Assembly: GCF_001620265.1 (NCBI RefSeq)
Contig: NZ_CP012661.1
Location: 3,640,501 to 3,704,500 of the forward strand
Length of the DNA stretch: 64,000 nucleotides
From: Frigidibacter mobilis
Lineage (GTDB): Bacteria; Pseudomonadota; Alphaproteobacteria; Rhodobacterales; Rhodobacteraceae
Reading direction: 5' to 3'
Below the pieces are notes generated by a model. That model did no database searches and was not told where the DNA came from. It was given only the letters and a program-made list of their open reading frames with translations. Both the position numbers and the translations under genes were made by a program. This document shows positions 41,867 through 51,206 of this stretch, piece by piece; position 1 is the first letter of the stretch; each line of letters begins with the position of its first letter.

Positions 41867-42273
41867 TGGTCCTCCCCAGGGGTCGCGGTGGCCATCACGG
41901 CGAATGTCTCTTTGGCAATCTTGATGGCATGGTTTGCGCGCGGCACACCCGCGTAGATCGCCACATGCAGCAACGCCTCCATCACATCCGACTCTGTCGC
42001 GCCGGTATTGGCGGTAGCGCGAATGTGCATAGCAAGTTCATGGTCGTTGCCGAGCCCCGCCAGCAGCGCGATGGTCAGCATCGAGCGTTCGCGCAGGGTG
42101 ATCGTCTCGCGCGACCAGACATGGCCCCAGGCGGCATCGGTAATCAGCGCCTGAAACGGGGCGTCGGCAGGGGTCTTGGCGGCCTCGGCGCGGTTCACAT
42201 GTGCATCGCCCAGCACCCGCCGGCGGATCTTCATCCCCTGGCAGGTCAGGTCAGATTGGGGCAGGTCAGACAT
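41863..42273 (-). CDS. pcaC: 4-carboxymuconolactone decarboxylase
   Basis: A 136-residue helical CMD-fold protein: [60 protein letters not shown] and [20 protein letters not shown], with [15 protein letters not shown] at the end. It decarboxylates gamma-carboxymuconolactone to beta-ketoadipate enol-lactone. The second of two close ATG codons is used because AAGGA then sits 8 bases upstream. The gene begins inside the pcaD stop region (8-bp overlap). Confidence 0.93.
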   Translation of the reverse strand: MSDLPQSDLTCQGMKIRRRVLGDAHVNRAEAAKTPADAPFQALITDAAWGHVWSRETITLRERSMLTIALLAGLGNDHELAMHIRATANTGATESDVMEALLHVAIYAGVPRANHAIKIAKETFAVMATATPGEDQ

Positions 42274-43051
42274 GGGCATGGTCCTTCAGGAATGGGGCAA
42301 CGAGGGCTGCCCATTCGGCAGGGAATTCGACGCAAGGCAGATGGCCCGCGCCAGGGATCTCGTGAAAGGCGGCGCCGGGGATCAGGTCAGCGGTGGCCTT
42401 GACCAGCGCGGGCGGGCTGGCGCCGTCCTGCTCGCCCGCGATCACCAGCGCCGGCAGGCGCAGGGCGCGGGTCGCCTCGGCCTGGTTCGCGCCGGCAAGG
42501 GCCTTGCAGGTGGCGATATAGCCCGCCGCGGGCGTGCGGGCCATCATCGCGCGCCACAGCGCAAGGTCGGGCGTGGCGCGGAAGGCGGGGGCGAACCACC
42601 GCTCCATCACCGCATCCGCGATGCTGTCCAGCCCGCCGTCCGCGACCGCCTCGATCCGCGCCTGCCAGCTCTGGGCTGTGCCCATCTGCGCGGCAGAGTT
42701 CGACAGTACCAGCGCGCGCACAAGATCCGGGCGATGGCTGGCGACCACCTGCCCGATCAGCCCGCCGATCGACAGGCCCACGAACACCACCGGACCATCG
42801 GCCAGCTCTTCGATCACCGCAATTGCGTCATCCGCATGGTCCTCGATGACCGCCCCGCCGCCAAGCGAGGACAGCCCATGCCCGCGCTTGTCATAGCGGA
42901 TATAGCGCAGCCCCTGCGGCAGTAGCGGCAGCACCCGGTCCCACAGGCGCAGGTCGGTTCCCAGCGAATTGGCGAACACGACCACAGGCGCGCCCGACGG
43001 ACCCGTGACTTGCAGGTGAAGCGCACCGAAAGGGCGTATCAGGGCTTGCAT
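42266..43051 (-). CDS. pcaD: 3-oxoadipate enol-lactonase
   Basis: A 261-residue alpha/beta hydrolase: VVFANSLGTDLRLWDRVLPL, GLRYIRYDKRGHGLSS, VFVGLSIGGLIGQVVASHRP (nucleophile Ser in GLSIGG), an Asp in VIAGEQDGASPPALV and His in IPGAGHLPCVE. It opens the enol-lactone to beta-ketoadipate. The ATG at 43051 is preceded by GGAGGAGACCC. It heads the minus-strand operon pcaD-C-H-G-BKACE-pcaB-AEC and is divergent from pcaQ. Confidence 0.93.
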   Translation of the reverse strand: MQALIRPFGALHLQVTGPSGAPVVVFANSLGTDLRLWDRVLPLLPQGLRYIRYDKRGHGLSSLGGGAVIEDHADDAIAVIEELADGPVVFVGLSIGGLIGQVVASHRPDLVRALVLSNSAAQMGTAQSWQARIEAVADGGLDSIADAVMERWFAPAFRATPDLALWRAMMARTPAAGYIATCKALAGANQAEATRALRLPALVIAGEQDGASPPALVKATADLIPGAAFHEIPGAGHLPCVEFPAEWAALVAPFLKDHAHV

Positions 43052-43128
43052 TGGGTCTCCTCCTGTCCATAACTTAGCTCGCACAAAGCGGATGGGATAA
43101 TGCAAAATTCGGTTTAGTTGATGCCCAT

Positions 43129-44034
43129 ATGATTATGCACCCCGGCATCAAGCTGCGCCATATCCGGGCCTTTCTGGACATCGCCGCCGATGGCAGCCTT
43201 TCCTCGGTCGCGCGGCGGCAGGGGATCAGCCAGCCCGCGCTGAGCCGAACCCTGGCCGAACTGGAAGACTTGCTGGCCGTGGCACTGTTTCGCCGGGAAA
43301 AGCGCCGGCTGGTCCTGACCGAGGAAGGCGCGGTGTTCCGGCGCCATGCCAGCCTTGGCTTGCAAGCACTGGAGGCGGGGGCGGCCGCGTTGCGCCCCGG
43401 GGCGGGCGGCGGCAGCATCCGCGTCGGCATCCTGCCCACTGCGGCAACGCGGCTGTTCCCGCGTGTCGCGCTGCGCTTTCGCGCGGCGCAGCCAGACACG
43501 CTGCTCAAGATCGAGACCGGGCCGCATTCCTACCTGCTGGGCCTGCTGCGCGAGGGGCAGATCGACCTGATGGTCGGGCGGATGCCGGTGGCGGGCGACA
43601 TGGCCGGGCTGGCCTTCGAGCATCTCTATGAAGAAGAGGTCGTGCTGGTCGCCCGCGCCGGGCACCCGATGCAGGCGCAGCCCCTGCCGGCGATCTTGCA
43701 AGCCGTGCCGCTGATTCTGCCGCCCGAGGGCGCGTTGATCCGGCGGGCGGTGGATGACTATCTGGCCAGCCTTGGCCTGCCCGGCCTGCGCCCGGCCTTC
43801 GAGACGGTGGCGCTGGCGGTTGGGCGCGGGATCCTGGCAGAGTCCGATGCCGTCTGGTTCATCTCGCGCGGGGTGGTCGCGGATGAGCTGGACCGGAGCG
43901 CCCTGATAGTACTGCCCACCGGCACGCGGTTCCTGTCGGGATCTGTCGGCATCACCCGCCGGCAGGCCGGGCCAGCGGTGGCGGGGCTGGACCTGCTGAT
44001 GCGGCTTTGCCAGGACGGCGCCGCCCTGCATTAA
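43129..44034 (+). CDS. pcaQ: LysR-type activator of the pca operon
   Basis: A 301-residue LysR protein: MHPGIKLRHIRAFLDIAADG and SLSSVARRQGISQPALSRTL form the PcaQ-type winged helix; RPGAGGGSIRVGILPTAATR and LLREGQIDLMVGRMPVAGDM are PcaQ-like co-inducer domain blocks. PcaQ activates pcaDCHGB in response to beta-carboxymuconate or gamma-carboxymuconolactone. The 77-bp divergent gap to pcaD should hold its site; I could not fix it by eye. A second ATG at 43135 is an alternative start. Its stop overlaps the quiC-like stop on the other strand. Confidence 0.9.
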   Translation: MIMHPGIKLRHIRAFLDIAADGSLSSVARRQGISQPALSRTLAELEDLLAVALFRREKRRLVLTEEGAVFRRHASLGLQALEAGAAALRPGAGGGSIRVGILPTAATRLFPRVALRFRAAQPDTLLKIETGPHSYLLGLLREGQIDLMVGRMPVAGDMAGLAFEHLYEEEVVLVARAGHPMQAQPLPAILQAVPLILPPEGALIRRAVDDYLASLGLPGLRPAFETVALAVGRGILAESDAVWFISRGVVADELDRSALIVLPTGTRFLSGSVGITRRQAGPAVAGLDLLMRLCQDGAALH

Positions 44035-45911
44035 AGACGGGGCATCCCGGAGGGACGAGTGCTGCGTTTTTGGGCCGCAATGCGGAATGCGGCATTGGCG
44101 GCACCGTAGCCCAGATAATTCCCCTGGCGCTGGACAATCTCGAAAAAGAACCCGTCCGGGCGGGGCTCTGAATACAGTTGGAAGAACTGCCCGCCCGCGT
44201 CTTCGTCATACAGCACGTTCGACGCGCGCATCCGGGCCACAAGCGCAGGGTCCAGCCCGAAGCGGGCCTCGACATCGTCGTAATAGTTGGCGCCGATCCT
44301 CAGGACCGGAAAGCCACCCTCGGCCAACTTGGCCGCCGTCAGGAAGATGTCGGCAGTGGCAAAGGCGATGTGCTGGACCGAAGCCCCGAAGGTTTCCTCG
44401 ACAAAGCGCCCGGCAAGGGTGCGCCGCGCTTCGGCCCCGTTCAGGGTGATCCGCAACCCACCCGACTGCACCGCCTGACTGCGCACCAGCCCGTCTGGAT
44501 CAGCCACATCCACCATCGGCGCCTTCTTCGCATCGAAGATGGCGGTGTAGAACAGGGCCCAGCTGAGCATCTCGTCATAGGCCATCGTCTGGCCGATATG
44601 GTCGATGCCGGTCAGGCCCGCGCCTTCGGTCGGCGCCGCGTCGCTGCAAAAATCGACGCTCCAGATCCGCGAGAGGGTCTCGGTCGCATCCAGCAGCCGC
44701 AGGATGCTGCCGCCGACACCGCGGAAGGCCGGAATCTTCAGCTCGCCCGGCAGCGCCGCTTGCGTATGATCCTGCGCCAGAAGCGCCAGCGCGCGCGCAT
44801 GGGTGGCCTGCGCATCGGCAACCATCAGCGCGACCTCGGATACGGTGGTGCCATGCGCGACGAAAGAACTGTGAGTGAATCCCTTGCCCTCGGTATTTAC
44901 CAGCACATTGGCGCCGCCCTGCCGCCACAGCGTCACGGGCTTGGATACATGGGCGCCCGCGCGGGCAAAGCCGGTGGCCGCCAGCAGGCTTTCCAGTGCC
45001 GGGGCTTCCTCGGGCGAGGTGGCAAACTCGATGAATTCCACCCGCTGCACGGCGGCCGCGGCGGGAAAGGTGGGCAGGTCCACAGACAGTGTGGGTTCGG
45101 CCCGCCGCACCTGGTCCATGACTGCGATCAGGCTGCGATGCCCGTCGCAGGCGACCAGCCGCGGCAGACCGGCGCGGAACTGGTCGTTGAAGATCTCCAG
45201 CGACAGCGGGCCGGAATAGCCCGTCGCCATCACGGCGCGCATGAAGCTGGTCACATCAAGGTCACCCTCGCCCGGCATGTTGCGGAAGTGGCGCGACCAG
45301 TAGAGCAGATCCATGTCGATGGCGGGTGCATCGGCCAGTTGTACGAAGAAGATACGATCGCCAGGAATGCGGCGGATGGTATCCGGGTCGATCTTGCGGC
45401 CAAGAGTATGAAAGCTGTCCAGGATCAGCCCGACATTGGGATGATCGGCACGGCGCACCACCTCCCAGGCGTCGCGGTGATCGTTGACGTGGCGCCCCCA
45501 GGCCAGCGCCTCGAACCCGACGCGGATGCCGTGGGATTTCGCCAGGTCACCCAGCTCCGCAAAATCGGCCGCCATCCGGTCGATCCCACCCATCGCGGCT
45601 GGGTGGGCGCTGGAGCAGACCAGCACCAGATCGGTGCCCAGTTGGTTCATCAGGTCGAACTTGCGCGCGGCACGGGCGAAGGCGCGGGTGCGATGCGGTT
45701 CCGGCAGGCCCTCGAAATCGCGGAAGGGCTGGAAGAGAGTGATCTCGAGCCCATGATCGCGCACCATCCTCCCCACTTCGACGGGGGTGAAATCCGACGC
45801 TGTGAAATCCTGCTCGAAGATCTCGATCCCGTCGAAACCCGCGGATGCGATGGCGGCCAGTTTTTCAGCGAAGATGCCAGAGATGGAGACGGTGGCGATA
45901 GAGGTTTTCAT
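44031..45911 (-). CDS. 3-dehydroshikimate dehydratase, two-domain (TIM barrel plus VOC) type
   Basis: A 626-residue protein. Residues 1-280 are an AP-endonuclease-2/xylose-isomerase-like TIM barrel (KLAAIASAGFDGIEIFEQDF, VCSSAHPAAMGGIDRMAADF, FVQLADAPAIDMDLLYWSRH). Residues about 290-626 resemble 4-hydroxyphenylpyruvate dioxygenase (VEFIEFATSPEEAPALESLL, GLTGIDHIGQTM, QHIAFATADIFLTAAKLAEG, YNLGYGAAN-like NYLGYGAANAAFRIA). This combination is the QsuB/DSD class, which turns 3-dehydroshikimate into protocatechuate; the VOC half is believed to be inactive as a dioxygenase. Location beside aroE and pca genes supports this over tyrosine breakdown. It overlaps aroE by 4 bp. Confidence 0.88.
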   Translation of the reverse strand: MKTSIATVSISGIFAEKLAAIASAGFDGIEIFEQDFTASDFTPVEVGRMVRDHGLEITLFQPFRDFEGLPEPHRTRAFARAARKFDLMNQLGTDLVLVCSSAHPAAMGGIDRMAADFAELGDLAKSHGIRVGFEALAWGRHVNDHRDAWEVVRRADHPNVGLILDSFHTLGRKIDPDTIRRIPGDRIFFVQLADAPAIDMDLLYWSRHFRNMPGEGDLDVTSFMRAVMATGYSGPLSLEIFNDQFRAGLPRLVACDGHRSLIAVMDQVRRAEPTLSVDLPTFPAAAAVQRVEFIEFATSPEEAPALESLLAATGFARAGAHVSKPVTLWRQGGANVLVNTEGKGFTHSSFVAHGTTVSEVALMVADAQATHARALALLAQDHTQAALPGELKIPAFRGVGGSILRLLDATETLSRIWSVDFCSDAAPTEGAGLTGIDHIGQTMAYDEMLSWALFYTAIFDAKKAPMVDVADPDGLVRSQAVQSGGLRITLNGAEARRTLAGRFVEETFGASVQHIAFATADIFLTAAKLAEGGFPVLRIGANYYDDVEARFGLDPALVARMRASNVLYDEDAGGQFFQLYSEPRPDGFFFEIVQRQGNYLGYGAANAAFRIAAQKRSTRPSGMPRL

Positions 45912-46753
45912 GACACGTCCTTGCCTTCGACCAGTTCGCTGCGCATCCGCGCCTCATCCAGCGGCAGCCCCGTGAAGATGGCCCAGGCGTCAACGCCTTG
46001 GCCAAAGAACAGCTCGTATCCCGAAATGACCTGAAGCCCCTCGGCGGCAGCGTCTTGCAGGAACTGCGTGTCGACCGGCGTATAAACGGCATCGAACACC
46101 CAGGCCGCCCCGGCAAGAGCCGCGCGCGGCAGGGGCGTGCCGTCATAGCCGACCATGCCGACCGGCGTGCAATTGATGATACCGCCTACGCCGGCGGCAA
46201 GCGCCGCGGCCTCGGTGCCAGTGCGGGTGACAAGACCGGGCCGGGCGGCGGCCAGCGCCGCGGCCAAAGCCTCGGCCTTGGGCATGTCACGGTCGACGAT
46301 GCGGATCTCGGTCAGGCCAAGCGCCACAAGGCCGAAGGCCACCGCCTTGCCGACACCGCCCGCGCCGATCATCAGGACCGGGCCGGGGGCGGCATCGCCG
46401 CGCACCCGGCGATAGGCGGCGATGAAGCCCGAATAATCTGTATTGAAACCATGCGGGCCGCCATCGTCAAACACCACCGTGTTCACGGCCCCAATGGCGC
46501 GCACCAGCGGATCGTCGATCACCACCTTGGCGGCGGCGCGCTCCTTATAGGGATAGGTCACGTTCACCCCGAGATAACCCGCGGCGGCGACATGGGCGAA
46601 GAGACTGTCGAACTCCATCTTCATCTCAGCCGGCACCAGCCGGTCATAGGTGGTGCGTCGCCCGTTCTGCGCGCCAGCCAGCCGGTGCAGCCGGGGCGAT
46701 TGCGAGTTGGCGATGTTGTCGCCGATCAGGCCAAGGCGGATGGTGTCGGTCAT
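45908..46753 (-). CDS. aroE: Shikimate/quinate dehydrogenase
   Basis: A 281-residue protein: GLIGDNIANSQSPRLHRLAG, YLGVNVTYPYKERAAAKVVI (catalytic Lys), GAVNTVVFDDGGPHGFNTDY, GPVLMIGAGGVGKAVAFGLV (NAD(P) loop), GIINCTPVGMVGYDGTPLPR and FDAVYTPVDTQFLQDAAAEG. The IANSQSP motif in place of the usual IxHSxSP is a feature of catabolic shikimate/quinate dehydrogenases. Together with the downstream dehydratase it channels shikimate to protocatechuate. The gene is thus probably a second, catabolic copy. Confidence 0.9.
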   Translation of the reverse strand: MTDTIRLGLIGDNIANSQSPRLHRLAGAQNGRRTTYDRLVPAEMKMEFDSLFAHVAAAGYLGVNVTYPYKERAAAKVVIDDPLVRAIGAVNTVVFDDGGPHGFNTDYSGFIAAYRRVRGDAAPGPVLMIGAGGVGKAVAFGLVALGLTEIRIVDRDMPKAEALAAALAAARPGLVTRTGTEAAALAAGVGGIINCTPVGMVGYDGTPLPRAALAGAAWVFDAVYTPVDTQFLQDAAAEGLQVISGYELFFGQGVDAWAIFTGLPLDEARMRSELVEGKDVS

Positions 46754-46935
46754 GCGGCGGCTCCTTGAAGTGGCATTTCGCTCCAGCCGGTCCTGGCAGC
46801 GCGAAGGATGGCATCGCTCGCCGCGGCCGGGAAGGCAGCGCCGCCCGCCATGCCCAGCGGCGGCTCTGCATCCCGGATCGCGGCGGCGACCTGGGCTGTC
46901 TTGCGGATCAGCGGGATTGCGTCGGCCACCGGCAA
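46750..46935 (-). pseudogene. C-terminal gene remnant upstream of aroE
   Basis: About 61 residues, PVADAIPLIRKTAQVAAAIR through ATDAILRAARTGWSEMP-like AASDAILRAARTGWSEMPLQ, ending with a stop that overlaps the aroE start (ATGA). The helix pattern and the AILRAARTG end could be the C-terminus of an oxidoreductase such as the Gfo/Idh/MocA group, a weak resemblance. No plausible start exists before the tctA stop. The coupled stop suggests that a complete gene once preceded aroE and lost its 5' part. Confidence 0.35.
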
Positions 46936-46969
46936 GTCCTGCAGGAATAGTGGGCGGACAGGACCATCC

Positions 46970-48466
46970 TCACCCCGCCTTCTTGCGGAAGATCATGCCC
47001 CACAGCGGTGTCTTGGACACGAAGATCAGGATCACCGTGACGAACAGCACCAGCGACAGCGGACTGGCCACCGTCCCCTTCAGCAGCATCCACAGGCTTT
47101 CCTGATCCGAAATGATCGCCCGGCGCCAGTTGTCATCCAGCAGCCGCGACAGGATCACGCCCAGGATCACCGGGCCCAGAGGGTAGCCGTAGAGCTTAAG
47201 GAAATAGCCGAAGATCCCGAAGCCCAGCATCCAATACACATCGCCTAGGCTGTTACTGACCGCATAGGCCCCGACGATCGACAGCAGCAAGATCACCGGA
47301 AGCAGCACGGATCTCGGCATCTCGACGATTTTGACAAAGACCCTGATCCCGGTCAGGCCAAAGATCAGCATGAACACGTTGGCAAGGCCAAGTGCACTGA
47401 CGATGAACCAGAACATGTCTGGCTGTTCGACCATCAGCATCGGGCCGGGGTTCAGCCCGTGGATGAACAGCGCGCCAAGCATGATCGCGGTCACCGCATC
47501 GCCAGGAATGCCGAGCGTCAACATCGGGATGAAGGCGCCACCGACCGCCGCGTTGTTGGCGGTCTCGGGCGCGACCAGCCCCTCGATGGCGCCCTTGCCA
47601 AAGGGCACTTCGGGGTTCCGCGTCACGCGGGTAGCGTGGTCATAGGCGATCAGCGCCGCGATATCGCCGCCGGTGCCCGGCAACGCACCGATCACCGTGC
47701 CGATGCTCGAGGTCTGCAGACCCAGAGGCAGGTGCTTGCGCACCACGGACCATGACGGGATGATCCGGCCAATCTTCTGCTTCACCGCCGGAGTGTTGAC
47801 GGTATGCAGCTGCATCAGCCCTTCCGAGATGCCGAACATCCCGATCATCACCGCCACGAAGGACACCCCAGCGCGCAGGGCATCGGTACCGAAGGTGAAG
47901 CGCTCGGTATAGGTCAGCGGGTCCATCCCGACCGAGCCCAGCCCGATGCCGAGCGCGCCCGCAAAGATGCCCTTGACCAGGCTGTCGCCCGACAGCGACC
48001 CGACTAGCAGGATGCCCAGCACCGCCAGCAGCATGTAATCGCGCGGCTGGAAGCGGATGGCGAAGTCCGCCAGCGGCGGGGCAAAGACCGCAAGGGTGGC
48101 AATGCCGATGAAACCGCCGATGAAGGACACCACGGTGACGATGCCGATGGCCTCGCCCGCAAGGCCCTTCTGTGCCAGGGGGTAGCCGTCAAGCGCGGTT
48201 GCGATGGCCGCCGGCGCCCCGGGAATGTTCAGCAGGATCGCCGTGCGCGAACCGCCATAGACGCCGCCCATGTAGATGCCGATCATCAGTGCCAGCGCAG
48301 GATACACTTCCCATGAGAAGGTGAAAGAGATCAGGATCGACACCGCCATCGTCACCGACAGGCCGGGGATCGCGCCGACATAGATGCCGGCAAAGGTCCC
48401 AAGCGCGATCAGTCCCAGAAGCTCGGGGTTCAGGATCGGGATCAACAGGCTTTGAAGCACGTCCAT
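46970..48466 (-). CDS. tctA: Tripartite tricarboxylate transporter, large membrane subunit
   Basis: A 498-residue protein with about twelve membrane spans. TLAGIYVGAIPGLSVTMAVS-like FAGIYVGAIPGLSVTMAVSI, MGGVYGGSRTAILLNIPGAP and ALPGTGGDIAALIAYDHATR are the two mirror-image TctA motifs that line the substrate path; GLVAPETANNAAVGGAFIPM follows. It works with TctB and the periplasmic TctC. It starts 1 bp after the tctB stop. Context points to import of hydroaromatic acids such as quinate or shikimate. Confidence 0.93.
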   Translation of the reverse strand: MDVLQSLLIPILNPELLGLIALGTFAGIYVGAIPGLSVTMAVSILISFTFSWEVYPALALMIGIYMGGVYGGSRTAILLNIPGAPAAIATALDGYPLAQKGLAGEAIGIVTVVSFIGGFIGIATLAVFAPPLADFAIRFQPRDYMLLAVLGILLVGSLSGDSLVKGIFAGALGIGLGSVGMDPLTYTERFTFGTDALRAGVSFVAVMIGMFGISEGLMQLHTVNTPAVKQKIGRIIPSWSVVRKHLPLGLQTSSIGTVIGALPGTGGDIAALIAYDHATRVTRNPEVPFGKGAIEGLVAPETANNAAVGGAFIPMLTLGIPGDAVTAIMLGALFIHGLNPGPMLMVEQPDMFWFIVSALGLANVFMLIFGLTGIRVFVKIVEMPRSVLLPVILLLSIVGAYAVSNSLGDVYWMLGFGIFGYFLKLYGYPLGPVILGVILSRLLDDNWRRAIISDQESLWMLLKGTVASPLSLVLFVTVILIFVSKTPLWGMIFRKKAG

Positions 48467-48467
48467 C

Positions 48468-48983
48468 CTAGTTCCCCTTTCCGGTGAACAGGCCCTTGAC
48501 CCATGCGATGATCTCGGCCTCGGGGACGATCCCCGCCGGCATCAGCACGGTGAACACAAGGCGGAAGACCAGGTAGATCAGCGCGACGATCATCACCGAC
48601 AGCAGTACCGAGCGGGGCAGGCTGCATCGGGCCAGATAGCGGATCATCACCGTCAGGAAGAGAAACGAGGTCGGCACGAAGCCCAACGGCTTCAGCAGCA
48701 GCGCATAGGCTGTAATCATGGCAATGGTCACGACCACCGGAAGTGGCAGGATATCCCGCTCCAGCTTTTCGCCCGTCACAGGACTTCTGCGCAGCGTATC
48801 GCGCAGGATCACCAGCGCGCAGATCACCATCGTCGCGGCGGTCACCATCGGCACGGCGCCGGGGGCGGACAGCGCCTCGAACTCGGAAATGCCATAGGCG
48901 GACCACAGCAGGAACAGGCTGCCCAGAACCATGAGGATATTGAACACCAGCTCACCCGGGCGTCTTGGTTGCGTCGTCTGCAT
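48468..48983 (-). CDS. tctB: Tripartite tricarboxylate transporter, small membrane subunit
   Basis: A 171-residue protein with four predicted spans (ELVFNILMVLGSLFLLWSAY, VPMVTAATMVICALVILRDT, VVVTIAMITAYALLLKPLGF, VLLSVMIVALIYLVFRLVFT). The GFVPTSFLFLTVMIRYLARC block is the TctB signature. It is required for transport but its mechanism is not known. It is separated from tctC by 119 bp that include a hairpin terminator, so tctC can be expressed in excess. Confidence 0.9.
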   Translation of the reverse strand: MQTTQPRRPGELVFNILMVLGSLFLLWSAYGISEFEALSAPGAVPMVTAATMVICALVILRDTLRRSPVTGEKLERDILPLPVVVTIAMITAYALLLKPLGFVPTSFLFLTVMIRYLARCSLPRSVLLSVMIVALIYLVFRLVFTVLMPAGIVPEAEIIAWVKGLFTGKGN

Positions 48984-49042
48984 TGCTTTCCCCTCCCTCG
49001 GGTCAGGTATGCTGTCCGGGCGGCTCCCCTCCCGGCTGTCAG

Positions 49043-49084
49043 GAATGAAAACACCGCCCCCGGCGCTGAGGAAAGGGGCGGTGT
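49043..49084 (-). terminator. Intrinsic terminator after tctC
   Basis: Read on the minus strand, ACACCGCCCC and GGGGCGGTGT (plus coordinates 49051-49060 and 49075-49084) form a perfect 10-base stem followed by TTTTCATT. It follows tctC and precedes tctB, so read-through rather than a separate promoter may feed tctBA. Confidence 0.72.
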
Positions 49085-49102
49085 CAGGTCATGGTGGGAA
49101 GA

Positions 49103-50095
49103 TCAGGGTTTGGCGATGCCGAACTCTTCGGGCGAGGCCTTGGTCAGGCCCGCATCGTGGATCAGCCACGAGGTGGTCGATTGCCACTCGGTCAGGAACT
49201 CTTCCGCCTCGGCGCCCGACAGCGACAGCATCTTGAAGCCGCGGCCGTCGATCAAGGCCACGAAATCGGGGCTTTGGGCAGCCTCGGCATAGGCGGCGGT
49301 CAGCTTGTCCACCACGTCATCGGGCGTGCCCTGCTTGACAAACACGCCAAAGAACGGCCCCCAAGGCAGCATCTGCGCGAATTCGGGATTGGTCGAAACG
49401 ATGGTCGGCACGTCGGGCAACTGCGGCGAGGCTTCGATGTCGAACAGGGCAAGCGGTTTCATCGTGCCACCCTTGATGCCTTCGATGGCAGCGCCCAGCA
49501 CGGCCGGCATCACGTCGATTGCCCCGCCCTGCAGCGCGGTCAGCGCCGGGCCGTCGCCGTCATAGGGTACGAAGGTCACGTTCAGCGGGGTTTTGGAGTT
49601 GATCATCGCTGTCACGACCGAAGGCAGGCCGCCCGGCCCGGTCGATCCGAACTTCACCGCTTTCGGGTTCGCGTTCACATATTCCACCATCTCGGGGAAG
49701 GTGTCGAAGGGCGCATCGACATTGGCGACCAGGATCGGCACGCCGCGGGCGATGATGTTGACCGGAACGAAATCGCTATAGTCCTTGGTGCCCAGCTTCA
49801 TCACCTTGTAAAGCAGCGGGTTCTCAGCGCCGAACAGGATCGAGTAGCCATCAGCATTGGCGTTGGCCACCTGGTTCAGGCCGATGGCCCCGACTCCGCC
49901 GGTGACGTTCTGCATGACGATATTGCCGCCCAGTACCGCCTCGGCATGGGGAGTGATCGCCCGGGCAACCGTATCAGTGGACCCGCCGGCCCCCCATTGG
50001 ATGATACCCTGAATTTCTTTTTCGGGGTAGTCGGCCAGAACGGGCAGCGCCCCCAGACCCAGTGCGACAACCGCGCCGATAACCGATTTCAACAT
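49103..50095 (-). CDS. tctC: Tripartite tricarboxylate transporter, periplasmic binding protein (Bug family)
   Basis: A 330-residue protein with a signal peptide (MLKSVIGAVVALGLGALPVL, cleavage near LADYP). YPEKEIQGIIQWGAGGSTDT, NVTGGVGAIGLNQVANANAD, VKFGSTGPGGLPSVVTAMIN and ALTALQGGAIDVMPAVLGAA are the Bug/TctC blocks, with the two substrate-binding loops kept. It brings a carboxylate to TctAB. It is the first gene of the minus-strand tct operon, 117 bp from the LysR gene transcribed in the same direction. Confidence 0.93.
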   Translation of the reverse strand: MLKSVIGAVVALGLGALPVLADYPEKEIQGIIQWGAGGSTDTVARAITPHAEAVLGGNIVMQNVTGGVGAIGLNQVANANADGYSILFGAENPLLYKVMKLGTKDYSDFVPVNIIARGVPILVANVDAPFDTFPEMVEYVNANPKAVKFGSTGPGGLPSVVTAMINSKTPLNVTFVPYDGDGPALTALQGGAIDVMPAVLGAAIEGIKGGTMKPLALFDIEASPQLPDVPTIVSTNPEFAQMLPWGPFFGVFVKQGTPDDVVDKLTAAYAEAAQSPDFVALIDGRGFKMLSLSGAEAEEFLTEWQSTTSWLIHDAGLTKASPEEFGIAKP

Positions 50096-50212
50096 CGTAA
50101 ATCCTCCCTGTGATGTCTGACCTGACCTGTCCTCTCAGGCCGGATGCTTCATAGTGTCGCGCGTTTGCAGTTTAACGGCAAATACCGATTTCATCCATAT
50201 CGTAACCTTAAG

Positions 50213-51142
50213 TTAATTCCGAGGGAGCGGATCCCAGCGCGCCCGGGACGTCGCCGCGGTCAGTTCCTGCCGGAACTTGGCGATGGTAAACTCAGCAAAA
50301 CTTGACAGATGGCGACCGCGTTTCTGCACCGACCAAGCGGTGATGGTGGCCTTTTCGCGCAGGGGCCGTCGGATCAGGCCAGGCATATAGACTTCGGCCA
50401 CCGAAAATTCGTCGATCACCGCGACACCCAGCCCGTGCCGCACCAGGCTGACGGTGGTCTGTGCGAATCTCCCTCGCATCGAGTGGCGGGGCGACAGTCC
50501 GGCATCACGGAACGGCTGCGCAAGCAGCGCACCGTAGGGATCGTCGGGATCGACACCGACGAAGGGGAAGCGCATCAGGTCATGCACGGACACATCCTCC
50601 TGCAGCGCCAGTTCGTGCCCCTCGGGCAGGATGGCGACGATCCGGCCTTCCACCAGCGGCGTGGAGTCGATGGCCGAGTTCTCGACCGGCGAAGACATGA
50701 ACACCACCTCGCCGCGCTCCAGCAGCAGATAATCCGCCGTCTCTTCGATCTTCAGGATGTTCAGGTCGATCATCAGGTCCGGGAATCGGGTCCGCACACT
50801 GCGGATCGCGCGCGCCGCGATGAACTGCGCGATCGAGGGGGCCGAAGCAAAGGACAGCCGGACATCTTCGCCCTTCTGCAGGGCGCCCACAGCGGCGTTC
50901 AGGTTCTCCATCTGGTGAAAGACCTGATTGAGCATCTCGAAAATCGCCCGCGCCTCGGGGGCCGGCACAAAGACACCGGCGCGCCGATCAAACAGGCGAA
51001 TGCCCAGTGCTTCCTCGGTATGCTTCACAAGCCGGCTGACCCCGGGGGCCGAGACGCTCAGCAGATTGGCCGCACCCTGAATGCTGCCCGCGATCAGTAC
51101 GGCACGCACCACTTCGACCTGTCTGAGCGTCAGTTCCTTCAT
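50213..51142 (-). CDS. LysR-family regulator
   Basis: A 309-residue LysR protein: MKELTLRQVEVVRAVLIAGS and IQGAANLLSVSAPGVSRLVK form the DNA-binding domain; the effector domain has LSFASAPSIAQFIAARAIRS and RHGLGVAVIDEFSVAEVYMP. The ATG at 51142 is chosen because the family sequence starts there, although the frame is open farther upstream. It probably controls the tctCBA operon transcribed in the same direction, perhaps with hydroaromatic ligands as signal. It is divergent from the IclR gene. Confidence 0.88.
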   Translation of the reverse strand: MKELTLRQVEVVRAVLIAGSIQGAANLLSVSAPGVSRLVKHTEEALGIRLFDRRAGVFVPAPEARAIFEMLNQVFHQMENLNAAVGALQKGEDVRLSFASAPSIAQFIAARAIRSVRTRFPDLMIDLNILKIEETADYLLLERGEVVFMSSPVENSAIDSTPLVEGRIVAILPEGHELALQEDVSVHDLMRFPFVGVDPDDPYGALLAQPFRDAGLSPRHSMRGRFAQTTVSLVRHGLGVAVIDEFSVAEVYMPGLIRRPLREKATITAWSVQKRGRHLSSFAEFTIAKFRQELTAATSRARWDPLPRN

Positions 51143-51206
51143 GACGGGATCGTAGCAGAGGATTTGCGGCGGCAAAGGGGTTGATAATTGAAAGTATATA
51201 CCATAA

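Noticed and set aside
44031..45911. 4-hydroxyphenylpyruvate dioxygenase
   Set aside because: The HPPD-like half is fused to an AP-endonuclease-type TIM barrel and lies next to aroE and pca genes, which fits 3-dehydroshikimate dehydratase; no tyrosine degradation genes are near.
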